A stretch of DNA of 64,000 nucleotides, from positions 1,488,001-1,552,000 of the forward strand of contig CBDCAO010000012.1 of assembly GCA_965213935.1 (NCBI GenBank), given 5' to 3'. Each line of letters starts with the position of its first letter. Positions within the stretch are counted from its first letter, which is position 1. This stretch comes from Bin52 sp965213935. GTDB taxonomy: Bacteria; Pseudomonadota; Alphaproteobacteria; Thalassobaculales; Thalassobaculaceae. Shown here in pieces: positions 19,640 through 28,340 of the stretch. The notes beneath the pieces are model-generated. The model worked only from the letters and a program-made list of their open reading frames with translations. It made no database searches and was not told the origin of the DNA. The translations under genes were made by a program, and so were the position numbers.

Positions 19640-20320
19640 TCAGGGCAACAGGCTGTACCCGCCAGGTCCCGTAACCAGGACCTTCGGCCGGTCCGGGTTG
19701 GCCTCGATCTTGCGACGCAACCGATAGATATGGGTCTCGAGCGTATGGGTCTCGAGTTGCGCGTTGTGCTCCCAGACCTCGGCGAGCAGGGTCTCGCGAC
19801 TGACCGGCTCGCCGCGCGCGCGGTAGAGGTAATGCAGGATCCGGGTTTCCTTCTCGGTCAGCGGGACCCGCCTGCCAGACCCGATGGCAAACAGCGCCTT
19901 CAGGCCGGGAGTGAAGCTGTAGTCGCCGATCCGGATCGCGCCGCGCGCGCCGGCCGCAAGCAGGTCCTCGATCCGCGCGTCGAGATCTTCGAACCTGAAC
20001 GGCTTCACGACCGCAGCGGCGGCACCGTGCCCGCACATGCCGCGTGCATCGACCTCGTTGCCGACAAGCGCGATCACCGGAATTTCGCGGTGGCGCAGTT
20101 CCCGGCACAACTCGGACCCGTCCATGTCATCGAGGTGATCATCGACCAAGACCAGGTCGCAACGTTGTTCCGCGGTCGCCGCGAGTCCCGCGCCGGTTGC
20201 ACTCACGGCAAGTTCGTGGTCGCCGTAGGCATGAAACTGCTCAAGCAGCAATGCCTGCAGCGCCGCGTCACGACTCGCCAGCAGGATGCGCAGTGCGCCC
20301 GCGTGCGAGCGGACCATCAT
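19640..20320 (-). CDS. Two-component response regulator, OmpR/PhoB type
   Basis: 226 residues. The receiver domain at about 10-120 has the phospho-acceptor in CDLVLVDDHLDDMDG and the conserved Lys in AAVVKPFRFEDL. A winged-helix DNA-binding domain at about 135-226 contains LTEKETRILHYLYRA, LLAEVWEHN and THIYRLRRKIE. No histidine kinase lies next to it. The start ATGATG at 20320 overlaps the stop of the alpha/beta hydrolase gene upstream, so the two are probably co-expressed. Targets are unknown. Confidence 0.9.
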   Translation of the reverse strand: MMVRSHAGALRILLASRDAALQALLLEQFHAYGDHELAVSATGAGLAATAEQRCDLVLVDDHLDDMDGSELCRELRHREIPVIALVGNEVDARGMCGHGAAAAVVKPFRFEDLDARIEDLLAAGARGAIRIGDYSFTPGLKALFAIGSGRRVPLTEKETRILHYLYRARGEPVSRETLLAEVWEHNAQLETHTLETHIYRLRRKIEANPDRPKVLVTGPGGYSLLP

Positions 20321-21192
20321 CAGAACGCCGGAGAGAGGATCAGACGCAGCATCGCGTCCGACAGCGCATGCGCCGGGTCGGCCAGGGCCTCGCACGCCGT
20401 GAAATGATTGGCGCCGGGAGCCTCGACCACGCTCACCGGCTGGCTTGCTGCCCGCAGGGCGTCGACCAGCGCGTCGCGCTGGTAGTGGTATTCGCACCCT
20501 TCCTCGCTGCCGACCGACACGATCAGCGGCGGCAGGTCCGAGCCCGTGTGGGCCCGGTCGCGTACCAGGGCCAGCGGACTGCGCTCGACGCAGTCCGAGG
20601 CGGTAAAGCCGAGACTGTCATTGAGTCTGCCGAGACGGATCGGTTCGAGGTCGTGCAGTCCGCTGACCGAGCACCCGCCCCGGACCACCCCGCGCCCGGG
20701 GCCGCCCGGGCTGCACATCAGTGCCGCAAGGTGCCCCCCCGCCGAGTGGCCGGCCACGAACAGGCCACGCGATCCGGGCTCCCGTTCCCTGTCATGGATA
20801 CAGCTGATCGCACGCCGCACGTCTCCGACAAGTTCCGCCAGGGTGACACCGGGGCAGAGCCGGTAACCGACCGAGATGAATGTCACGCCGGCAGCGACGT
20901 AGAACGGTGCGAGGAAATGGCCGATGGTGCGGTCCTGCGACCTCCAGTACCCGCCGTGAATGAAGGCCAGCACAGGTGCGCCCGGAGTTGCGGCGGGAAA
21001 GACATCGTAGCAATGCCGCTCATCGGGTCCGTAGGAAACATCAAGGCGAACACTCATTGACCGGCGCACATCCGCCCCGAGGCGGTGCCAGCGCTCCAGC
21101 GCATCCGCCGCGTCGGGAACCTTGCGGCGGTTGTCGTATTCGCGGTCAAGCGCCTCGCGGTCGAGACCGCGCACTACGGTGTCTGCAGGCAT
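20320..21192 (-). CDS. Alpha/beta hydrolase, kynurenine-formamidase/esterase-like
   Basis: The 290 residues from the ATG at 21192 start MPADTVVRGLDREALDREYD. HGGYWRSQDR forms the oxyanion hole (the HGG motif of hormone-sensitive-lipase and arylformamidase types). The nucleophile elbow is GHSAGGHLAAL. The Asp and His are probably in SVGSEEGCEYHYQ and GANHFTACE. It resembles animal-type arylformamidases, but no kynureninase or tryptophan dioxygenase is nearby, so general esterase is also possible. Confidence 0.75.
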   Translation of the reverse strand: MPADTVVRGLDREALDREYDNRRKVPDAADALERWHRLGADVRRSMSVRLDVSYGPDERHCYDVFPAATPGAPVLAFIHGGYWRSQDRTIGHFLAPFYVAAGVTFISVGYRLCPGVTLAELVGDVRRAISCIHDREREPGSRGLFVAGHSAGGHLAALMCSPGGPGRGVVRGGCSVSGLHDLEPIRLGRLNDSLGFTASDCVERSPLALVRDRAHTGSDLPPLIVSVGSEEGCEYHYQRDALVDALRAASQPVSVVEAPGANHFTACEALADPAHALSDAMLRLILSPAF

Positions 21193-21293
21193 GGACCGGT
21201 TCGCTCCTTCGGAACTGGACGACCACAGCCGGGAGACTGCCCCGGGAAGACGGCAGGCCGCAAGCACTTGACCGTCCGGTCGCGTTGGTGTTC

Positions 21294-22478
21294 ATGGCAT
21301 CCATGTCCACAGTCCCCCGAACCCTCTCGGACAGCCTCCGGTCCGCCGCCCTGCCGTCCCCGGCCCAGATCGCCGTCGAACGGGCGATCGCGGAACTTCG
21401 ACGCGGCGGCCTGGTGGTGATCCGCGACACCGGGCACCACGCGGCAGTCCTGGTCCAGGCCGCGGAAATGGTGACTTCCGGCAGCATGCGCCTGCTGCAA
21501 CGCCTGACCGGGTCCGAGCCGACGGTCGCCGTCACCCGCCAGCGGGTTGCCGCCCTCAGGCAGAACGCCAGCGATGCCCGCGTCCAGAGCCTCATGTTTC
21601 CGACCGGTGCCGACCCCGAGCTGGTGCACCGCATCGTCGATCCGACGTTCCCGGCCGACAGTCACGAGCCGACGGCGGGCGCCATGCAGGATCTCTCGTT
21701 GATCCCGGAACGCGATGGCGGACTGGTTCAGGTCGCGGTCGAGGTGGCCAAGCTCGCCCGCCTTCTGCCAGCAGTGATGTTCGCACGGCCGGCGGCGGGT
21801 GACGTCGATCGCGTTGCGCACTGGAGCCGTGATTCCGGCCTGGTGCTGGTCGAGAGCGACCACGTGAGGATGTTCCCGCGACTGCGCGCCGGGCGGCTGG
21901 TGCAATCGGTCTCTGCACGGGTTCCGCTTGCCGACGCCGAGAACACCACCCTGGTGCCGTTCCGCCCCCTCGACGGAGGCGAGGAACATGTCGCGATCGT
22001 GGTCGGGGAGCCCGATCTCACAGCTCCGGTACTGGTCAGGCTGCATTCCCAGTGCCTGACCGGTGATCTGCTGGGAAGCCTGCGGTGTGACTGTGGCGAC
22101 CAGCTGCGCGGCGCCATCAGGGCGATCGCCGGGGAGGGCAGCGGGGTCCTTGTCTACCTGGCCCAGGAAGGCCGTGGCATCGGCCTGATCAACAAGCTGC
22201 GGGCATACCAGCTCCAGGACCTGGGGCTCGACACGGTTGACGCCAATGAACTGCTCGGGTTCGACGCCGATGAACGGATCTATCTGCCGGCAGCCGAGAT
22301 CCTGCGACGGCTCGGAATTGGGTCGATCCGCCTGATGACCAACAACCCCGACAAGGTTGGTCAGCTCGAGGCGTACGGTGTCACCGTGGTCGAACGGGTC
22401 TCGCATGTCTTCCCGTCAAACAGGCACAACGAGGCCTACCTTCAGACCAAGGAACACCGCAGCGGACACCTGTTCTAG
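21294..22478 (+). CDS. ribA: GTP cyclohydrolase II with degenerate DHBP-synthase-like N-terminal half
   Basis: First step of riboflavin synthesis: GTP to the diaminopyrimidine product, formate and pyrophosphate. 394 residues. The C-terminal ~200 residues hold the zinc site HSQCLTGDLLGSLRCDCGDQ, the catalytic AQEGRGIGLINKLRAYQLQD, and RLMTNNPDKVGQL. The N-terminal ~190 residues sit where RibB lies in RibBA fusions but lack its acidic active-site motif, so only cyclohydrolase activity is expected. This architecture is known in alphaproteobacteria. The start may also be the ATG at 21303. Confidence 0.9.
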   Translation: MASMSTVPRTLSDSLRSAALPSPAQIAVERAIAELRRGGLVVIRDTGHHAAVLVQAAEMVTSGSMRLLQRLTGSEPTVAVTRQRVAALRQNASDARVQSLMFPTGADPELVHRIVDPTFPADSHEPTAGAMQDLSLIPERDGGLVQVAVEVAKLARLLPAVMFARPAAGDVDRVAHWSRDSGLVLVESDHVRMFPRLRAGRLVQSVSARVPLADAENTTLVPFRPLDGGEEHVAIVVGEPDLTAPVLVRLHSQCLTGDLLGSLRCDCGDQLRGAIRAIAGEGSGVLVYLAQEGRGIGLINKLRAYQLQDLGLDTVDANELLGFDADERIYLPAAEILRRLGIGSIRLMTNNPDKVGQLEAYGVTVVERVSHVFPSNRHNEAYLQTKEHRSGHLF

Positions 22479-22748
22479 GTCCAGGCTTCCCTGTTCAAGT
22501 GCCGAGGATCGGCATTCTCGCCAGGCGGCCCCGGCGACTAGTTGCTCCGGGTCATGCCGGAAGAGGCGGTGGACACACCGGCTGCGGAGATCCACGAACC
22601 GTTGCGCTACGCCCTCGGACAACTGGCAGGGCCGGTGCAGAGACGTCCGCCCGATGCAGTGGATGCGGAAGAACGCGCCGCAGGCGCTCGCCAGGGAACG
22701 GTGGCCGTCGTTACGGCCGGAATTCGACAAACAGAGGGAGGAAGCCCA

Positions 22749-23191
22749 ATGACCGAGGCAGCGCGGCAACTGGCCTCGACCGCGCACACGGGCCAGGTGA
22801 ACAAGTCCGGCGCGCCCTGTATCGAACACGTGACGAGACTGTCCCGGGCAGTCGAGAGGAAGGTGGCGCCGGAACTGTGGGACCGTGCCGTCACGGTCGC
22901 GTACCCGCACGACGCGGTGGAAGACACAGATGTCTCGCTGAACCATACTCGGGTGTCTTCGGGAACAATGTTGCCGAAGACGTGGAGACGCTGACATACC
23001 GCCACGATGAGGACTGCGGCGACTACATCAGCCGCGTGGCCCGAGGCAGCGCTACAGCCAGGGCGGTCAAGCTCGCTGACCTGGAAGACCACCTGCGCGA
23101 CACGTCGCACATCGATGCCGATCACGAGCAGAAGTCCGTTCAGGCGCTGGGTGTCCTGACCGGGTCCCGCGCAACCGATCCTGCCGGGTAG
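22749..23191 (+). pseudogene. Frameshifted small HD-domain (SpoT-like) phosphohydrolase
   Basis: The first frame from the ATG at 22749 reads MTEAARQLASTAHTGQVNK, IEHVTRLSRAV and YPHDAVEDTD, the helix pattern and HD-ED metal site of RelA/SpoT-type hydrolases. That frame stops at 22994. The family's continuation, FGNNVAEDVETLTYR ... DYISRVARGS ... AVKLADLEDHLRD, is in the next frame to 23191. The switch lies near 22950-22958. If intact it would be about 145 residues, like small (p)ppGpp hydrolases or MESH-type proteins. The preceding 270 bases (22479-22748) hold no recognisable gene. Confidence 0.6.
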
Positions 23192-23375
23192 CGACGTCGT
23201 CCGCCGGAAACCGGCGAAGCCGACCCGGATGCGCGCGCCGTGTTCAATCGCTGCTGCATGAGCTGGCGCAGCCGGGACGACCGATCTCCCGGGGCAGGAC
23301 TCGTCAGGCATTCCAGCAGCCCCGCCACCGGCACGTGTGCGCGTTGATCGGGAGAAACGGCGGCGGGCCTGCATT

Positions 23376-24203
23376 TCAACCGGCGGCGCGACCACCGCCG
23401 ATCCGGGATGCGTTCCGCGCAAGGCTGTGAAGGGCCGTTCGAAGGTGCTGGCCGTTCCTGGCGGCCACGCGTACACAGACACCGCTGCCAGCGCGCGTCG
23501 GCGCAATGCCTGTCCAGGTGCCGTCGCCCAGCCTGTCCGCCGTCGAAGTCAAGATCCCCAGCATGCCATCCTGGTCTTCCGACAGGACAATCACCGTGCC
23601 GAACGATGTCCATGTGCCAGGCATCGCGGTGTGGCGGGCCAGCAGATCTGCGGTTGCCTGCTGACGGTCCTCGAACAGGATCGTGCCGTCGGGACGCCGG
23701 ACGACGGTTTCGGATATCCAGCACCGTTGCCCGGGCATGGCCATGCAGATGCCCTCGCAGGAAACCAGCGATGAGTCTCGCGGGAGCGTAATCGTCTGTC
23801 GAAGGGCCAGCTCCGCGTTGTCGAGCAACACGTATGGTTCCGACAGCAGCACGGCCCGCGACCCGTGCCCCAGATCAATCGTCCAGTCCGAAACGCTGCC
23901 CTGCCCGCCCGGCGTCCCGTAGGTCAGCATCGCACCGGCACTCTCAAGATGCAGTGCCGCGCCATCCTCGATGCGAATGCGCTGCCCGATTCGGTCGCCT
24001 GACAGCAAGCCGGCTCCGGCAACCTGGGGGATCAACGTGACCGGCGTCCCGGGTGGTCCGGGATATCCCCGGCCCAGCGACCAGGGGAAGGAAACACGGC
24101 GGAACGTCAGGCGGCTGCGCCCGTCTGCCCCCAGGCCGATGATCAGGTCCATGGACGGTGCGCCCGGTGAGGGGGACGGGCCCGTGGCCGGCAACGAGTT
24201 CAC
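23376..24203 (-). CDS. ureD: Urease accessory protein UreD (divergent)
   Basis: UreD binds apo-urease and forms the nickel-delivery complex with UreF and UreG. 275 residues. Recognisable blocks are IIGLGADGRSRLTFRRV, LHLESAGAMLTYG, LLSEPYVLLDNAELALRQ and CEGICMAMPGQRCW. It is more divergent than its partners. The GTG at 24203 overlaps the ureG stop in GTGA; an internal ATG at 24152 is the alternative. It is the last gene of the leftward amidase-urease operon. Confidence 0.8.
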   Translation of the reverse strand: MNSLPATGPSPSPGAPSMDLIIGLGADGRSRLTFRRVSFPWSLGRGYPGPPGTPVTLIPQVAGAGLLSGDRIGQRIRIEDGAALHLESAGAMLTYGTPGGQGSVSDWTIDLGHGSRAVLLSEPYVLLDNAELALRQTITLPRDSSLVSCEGICMAMPGQRCWISETVVRRPDGTILFEDRQQATADLLARHTAMPGTWTSFGTVIVLSEDQDGMLGILTSTADRLGDGTWTGIAPTRAGSGVCVRVAARNGQHLRTALHSLARNASRIGGGRAAG

Positions 24204-24805
24204 CGGAACAGCACGGCGTCCCTGATCCGTGTTGCCACCGCGCCGATGCCCTGGCCCGCGCGACAGTTCGTGCCCAGAACCGGGGCGTTGCCGCGGACCC
24301 GCGTCGCCTCGTCGAACATCCTTTCCAGATCGACACCGACATGCGGTGCCAGGTCAATCTTGTTGATCACCAGAAGATCGCTCTTGAGCACGCCCGGTCC
24401 GCGCTTGCGGGGGATGTCGTCGCCGCCGGAGACGTCAATCACGAACATCCACCAGTCGACCAGGTCCAGAGAGAAGGTCGAGGCCAGGTTGTCCCCGCCG
24501 CTTTCCAGCAGAACCAGATCCAGGTCGGGAAACTGCCGGTCCAGTCGGTCTGCTGCAGCCAGGTTCGGAGTCGGGTCTTCGCGGATCACCGTGTGCGGAC
24601 AGGCGCCGGCCTGCACGGCAAGAACTCTCTCGGCCGGCAGACACCCGCCGCGACGCAGGCGCTCGGCGTCTTCGTCGGTGACAAGGTCATTGGTGATGAC
24701 GGCGGTTTCTATACCGTCGTGGGCAAAGGACACCAGAAGGCGCTCAATCAGTGCCGTCTTGCCCGAGCCCACGGGCCCGCCTATGCCCACGCGGGCGGCA
24801 GTCAT
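24200..24805 (-). CDS. ureG: Urease accessory GTPase UreG
   Basis: GTPase that drives nickel insertion and lysine carbamylation in urease. 201 residues. The P-loop is GGPVGSGKTALIERL (residues 8-22). The metal-binding motif appears as QAGACPHTVIREDPT, where the usual CPH is present. Also seen are LVLLESGGDNLAS and the G4-type NKIDLAPHVG. It overlaps both ureC and ureD by 4 bases. Confidence 0.95.
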   Translation of the reverse strand: MTAARVGIGGPVGSGKTALIERLLVSFAHDGIETAVITNDLVTDEDAERLRRGGCLPAERVLAVQAGACPHTVIREDPTPNLAAADRLDRQFPDLDLVLLESGGDNLASTFSLDLVDWWMFVIDVSGGDDIPRKRGPGVLKSDLLVINKIDLAPHVGVDLERMFDEATRVRGNAPVLGTNCRAGQGIGAVATRIRDAVLFR

Positions 24806-26505
24806 CGCAGGAAGTGGCTGCGTGCCAGCGGCACGCGGGTTGCGGGTTCAGCCTGCAGCAGCACACCATCGGCGCGAACCTCGAAGGTGGCCGGATCCAC
24901 CGCGATGTCAGGACAGGTGCGGTTGCGGATCATGTCAGGCTTGCCGAGGGAACGCACCGATGTGATTGGCAGGATCTCCTTCTGTACGCCCAGGCGTCCG
25001 GCAATGTCGTTGTCGATGGCAAGCCGGCTGGCGAAGGTTGCGCCAAGCCGGTGCTTCACGGTTCCCAGGGCTCCCCACATCGGCCTGTGCAGAAGCGGCT
25101 CCGCCCCGATGAAGCTGCCGTTGCCGTCCCCCATGACCGACCAGACGATTTCGCCGGATTTCACCACCATCTTCGGCTTGGCGGCGAAATGGTCGCGCTG
25201 CCAGAATACCAGGTCCGCCATCTTGCCGGGCTCGATCGAGCCCACATGCGCATCGATCCCCGCCGCGATCGCCGGGTTGACGGTCAGCTTGGCCATGTAG
25301 CGCAGTATGCGCTTGTTGTCGGCACCGGCCGTTTCCTCTTCGGCCAGGCGTCCGATCCGGTCCTTCATGATCGACGCCAGCTGGAACGCCTTGGTCGCGT
25401 TCTCGGCCAGTCGGCCCATACCCTGCGTGTCGGTCGCAAAGATCGAGATCGCACCCATGTCATGCAGAAAGTCCTCCGCGACCATGGTCTGCGGGCGGAT
25501 GCGCGCCTCCGCAAAAGCCACATCCTCGGGCAACTCGTAGCTCATCGCATGGGCCAGCATGGTCATCGGCACCCCTTCCTCCAGCGCCGCCGGAGTGAAG
25601 GGGTTGGTGGGGTTGGTCGAGGACGGCAGCACATTGGCGAAGCCGTTCACGGCGAGGATGTCCGGCGCGTGACCACCGCCCGCACCCTCGGTGTGGTACA
25701 TGTGAATGGTCCGGCCGGCGACGGCGGCCATGGTGTCCTCGTAGAACCCGAACTCGTTGATCGTGTCGGTGTGGATGTGGACCGAGAAGTCAGCGGCATC
25801 CGCAGCACGCAGGCAACCGTCGATCACGGCGGGCGAGGCGCCGAAATCCTCATGGATCTTCACCCCGAGCGCTCCTCCCGCAACGCTCTCCGCCACCGCG
25901 CCCGTGTCCGAGCATCCACGTCCCAGGAACCCGAAATTGAGCGGAAATTCATCGCAGGCCTGGATCAGCCGGCCCAGGGTATGCGGGCCGGAGCAGGACA
26001 CATCGAAATGCGGCCCGGGGCTCATCCCGATCATGGTGGTGCAGCCCCCGGCCAGTGCGTGGTACGCCTGTTGAGGTGACAGGAAATGCGCGTGCGCTTC
26101 GATCACGCCGGGGGTCACGATCAACTGGTCGCCATGCATGATCGTCGTGTTGGGTCCGGTATCCAGGCCCGGTGTGACACCGGCCATGATCTCCGGGTTC
26201 CCTGCCTTTCCGACGCCCACGACACGCCCGCGACGCACGCCGATATCGGCCTTGATGATCCCCAGGACCGGATCGATGATCAGCGCGTTGTGAACGACCA
26301 GATCCAGGGCCTGTTCGGCATCGGTGCCGCGGGTCCGGAATCCCTCGCCATCGCGCATGACCTTGCCGGCCCCGGTGGTCAGTTCGTCCCCGGGATGAGT
26401 GTGGTCGCGTTCGACTTCCGCCAGCAGGGACGTGTCGCCCAGGCGGATCATGTCGCCGGTCGTCGGCCCGTAGAGGCGCGCGTACTGGCCGCGGTCCATT
26501 TTCAA
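24802..26505 (-). CDS. ureC: Urease alpha subunit, atypical active-site flap
   Basis: Catalytic nickel subunit of a urease-family enzyme, 567 residues, normal length. Nickel ligands of classical UreC are all present: IEAHAHFLSPQQ (two His), GVKIHEDFGASP (carbamylated Lys, catalytic His), HIHTDT (His), YHTEGAGGGHAPD (His) and FATDTQGMGR (Asp). The flap motif of ordinary ureases, MVCHHL, is MLAHAM here. The catalytic His stays, but the flap Cys and the second His are both Ala. The usual GGGTGPA loop is replaced by GMSPGPHFDVSC. Classical ureases keep these, so altered substrate preference is possible. ATGA overlap with ureAB upstream. Confidence 0.93.
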   Translation of the reverse strand: MKMDRGQYARLYGPTTGDMIRLGDTSLLAEVERDHTHPGDELTTGAGKVMRDGEGFRTRGTDAEQALDLVVHNALIIDPVLGIIKADIGVRRGRVVGVGKAGNPEIMAGVTPGLDTGPNTTIMHGDQLIVTPGVIEAHAHFLSPQQAYHALAGGCTTMIGMSPGPHFDVSCSGPHTLGRLIQACDEFPLNFGFLGRGCSDTGAVAESVAGGALGVKIHEDFGASPAVIDGCLRAADAADFSVHIHTDTINEFGFYEDTMAAVAGRTIHMYHTEGAGGGHAPDILAVNGFANVLPSSTNPTNPFTPAALEEGVPMTMLAHAMSYELPEDVAFAEARIRPQTMVAEDFLHDMGAISIFATDTQGMGRLAENATKAFQLASIMKDRIGRLAEEETAGADNKRILRYMAKLTVNPAIAAGIDAHVGSIEPGKMADLVFWQRDHFAAKPKMVVKSGEIVWSVMGDGNGSFIGAEPLLHRPMWGALGTVKHRLGATFASRLAIDNDIAGRLGVQKEILPITSVRSLGKPDMIRNRTCPDIAVDPATFEVRADGVLLQAEPATRVPLARSHFLR

Positions 26506-27194
26506 GACGCGTCCTCCAGATACCCGCGATCCCTGGCGCGCGTGAACGCGGCCTCACGTATGGACGGGTCATCCGCCCGGCCCTCGGCCAGACCGGAGAA
26601 TCCATGGATTTCACGCGTCCCGGCATAGGGCACGAGGCGTACACGCCGCCCGACCCCGGGGTCGAAGCGTTCCCCGCCACCGGAGGGACGGTCCAGCCGC
26701 ATGCCCCAGGCCCTGGTCCGGTCGAACTGCAGCGCCCTGTTGACCTCGAAGAAATGGGCATGGCTTCGGACCTGTATGGACCGGTCGCCGGTGTTCAGCA
26801 CGTCGATTTCGACGCCCTCACGCCCGGCGTTGAGCTCGATCTCGCCCGCTTTCGGGATGATCTCGCCCGGGACAGGCGCCGCATCGCCGCCCGGAGGGAT
26901 CGGATCGAAGATCGTCACCAGCTTGGTGCCCTCTGCCATCGAAACCTCGACCGAGATCGTCCGCAGCATTTCCGGCACGCCCGCCTCGACCTCCTCCGCC
27001 GTCAGGATTGATCCGCCCAGCGACACCAGCGCCGGGTGATCCAGCCCCTTTCGGGCCGCCAGCAGAATTTCGTCGGCGATGAGGGCATTGGCCTCTGGCA
27101 GCGACAGGCGCACACCTTCGCCTCGGTATCTTCGCGCGAGTTCGGCCGCCTGGAAGATGACCAGTCGGTCCATTTCTGTCGGGGTCAGGTTCAT
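26502..27194 (-). CDS. ureAB: Fused urease gamma-beta subunit (UreA-UreB)
   Basis: The 230-residue protein joins both small urease subunits. Residues 1-100 are gamma (MNLTPTEMDRLVIFQAAELA, LNLPEANAL-like SLPEANALIADEI), and about 125-230 are beta (PGEIIPKAGEIELNAGRE, RSIQVRSHAHFFEVNRALQF, GMRLDRPSGGGERFDPG). Fusion of these subunits is known from Helicobacter and some soil bacteria. The ATG at 27194 lies 10 bases after the ureF stop. Confidence 0.93.
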   Translation of the reverse strand: MNLTPTEMDRLVIFQAAELARRYRGEGVRLSLPEANALIADEILLAARKGLDHPALVSLGGSILTAEEVEAGVPEMLRTISVEVSMAEGTKLVTIFDPIPPGGDAAPVPGEIIPKAGEIELNAGREGVEIDVLNTGDRSIQVRSHAHFFEVNRALQFDRTRAWGMRLDRPSGGGERFDPGVGRRVRLVPYAGTREIHGFSGLAEGRADDPSIREAAFTRARDRGYLEDAS

Positions 27195-27204
27195 GCGTGT
27201 CTCT

Positions 27205-27855
27205 TCAGTTGGCGAACAGCCGTCCGTCACCCGGGCGCATCATCGCGATTTCCGAGATCGGGGCAAAGCCGGCGGTCAGAGCGCCGGGCAACGGCGGAGC
27301 CGTGAAAGGGGCCAACTCGGGCTGCAGGTCCCGCAGGGTGCCCTGCGCTTCAAGTGCTCCGACCAGGCCCAGCCGCACCGCGGCACCGGCCAGTCCCTGT
27401 GACGCGGCGTGGGCGGAAGCGGCCAATGCGGACGCAAGGTCAAGCCCCATGGAGCGGAACACCGCGCCCTGGACAACAGGCAGGTGCCCGACGGACTTTC
27501 CGTCCAGCACCGCCCCGCGGAACCGCAGTGCCACGGGATCGCCCAGGCGCGCCGTTGCCGAGAGAAGTGCCTGTCCCGCTTCGGCCGACTGGACCCGCAG
27601 CGGTTCGGCCATGAACAGCCGGTCGGTCCTGGCATCGACCGGCAACTCGTGCTCTGCCCGATAGGCATCAGCCAGCACGATCCGGTCGAACTGCGCCCAG
27701 CGGCCCAGCATTTCCGCGGCCAGCCAGGTGGTGAAGGTCGCACGGTCAAGTCGGCCGTCTTCCGCCGCGGCCTCCATCCCCCAGGAATAGACGAAGGCAC
27801 CCGACGGAAAGCCGCTGTCAGCCAGCTGCAGGGCGCGCAGCAACGCCAGGCTCAC
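27205..27855 (-). CDS. ureF: Urease accessory protein UreF
   Basis: 216 residues, all-helical. It bridges UreD and UreG in the maturation complex. LALLRALQLADSGFPSGAFVYSWGME is the conserved N-terminal block, and LLGLLGALEAQ-type and ISEIAMMRPGDGRLFAN mark the C-terminus. The GTG at 27855 overlaps the ureE stop in GTGA, while its own stop is 10 bases before ureAB. Placing ureE and ureF before the structural genes differs from the common ureDABCEFG order. Confidence 0.9.
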   Translation of the reverse strand: MSLALLRALQLADSGFPSGAFVYSWGMEAAAEDGRLDRATFTTWLAAEMLGRWAQFDRIVLADAYRAEHELPVDARTDRLFMAEPLRVQSAEAGQALLSATARLGDPVALRFRGAVLDGKSVGHLPVVQGAVFRSMGLDLASALAASAHAASQGLAGAAVRLGLVGALEAQGTLRDLQPELAPFTAPPLPGALTAGFAPISEIAMMRPGDGRLFAN

Positions 27856-28307
27856 TGCCCGGTCTCCAGGCGTTCGACCGAAAACCTGCAGAGCCCCTCC
27901 GCATCGGCCAGCCGGGCACGGTAGGTATCCTCCGGTCCGTCCATGTGGATGACGATGGCGCCGTCGCAGAAGTCGGCCTTCCAGTGCAGATTGCCGCAGA
28001 AGTAGCCGAGCCTGAGGCCGGAGGCAGGGTCACCCGGTGTCAGGCGCAGGCGCGGGCCGCCATCGATGCGGGCGACGATCATCAGGCTTTCGTTCGAATA
28101 CAGGACGGCGCCGTCCTCCAGCGCCGCATCGCGGGGCAGGGCAAGGGCCACGTCCCTTCCCCTGTCCGTTACCAGTCGCATCCGGCGACGAGGCGCATCA
28201 ACCCGCGCAATCCGCACGGTTTCCAGCACACCCCTTGCCTCGGACGCATGGGCCTGGTCATGCCACGGCTGCTCGACGGTACGGCCGAGCACGGCGGAGA
28301 GCACCAT
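27852..28307 (-). CDS. ureE: Urease accessory nickel chaperone UreE
   Basis: Nickel carrier for urease maturation. 151 residues from the ATG at 28307, with an N-terminal peptide-binding-like domain (RGVLETVRIARVDAPRRRMR) and a C-terminal metal domain with YFCGNLHWKADF, which keeps the conserved His. No histidine-rich tail. A GTG at 28340, directly after the amidase stop, would add 11 residues and is an alternative start. Confidence 0.85.
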   Translation of the reverse strand: MVLSAVLGRTVEQPWHDQAHASEARGVLETVRIARVDAPRRRMRLVTDRGRDVALALPRDAALEDGAVLYSNESLMIVARIDGGPRLRLTPGDPASGLRLGYFCGNLHWKADFCDGAIVIHMDGPEDTYRARLADAEGLCRFSVERLETGQ

Positions 28308-28340
28308 CGGCCCTGCGCCCGATGTCTCCTTGCCCGGCAC

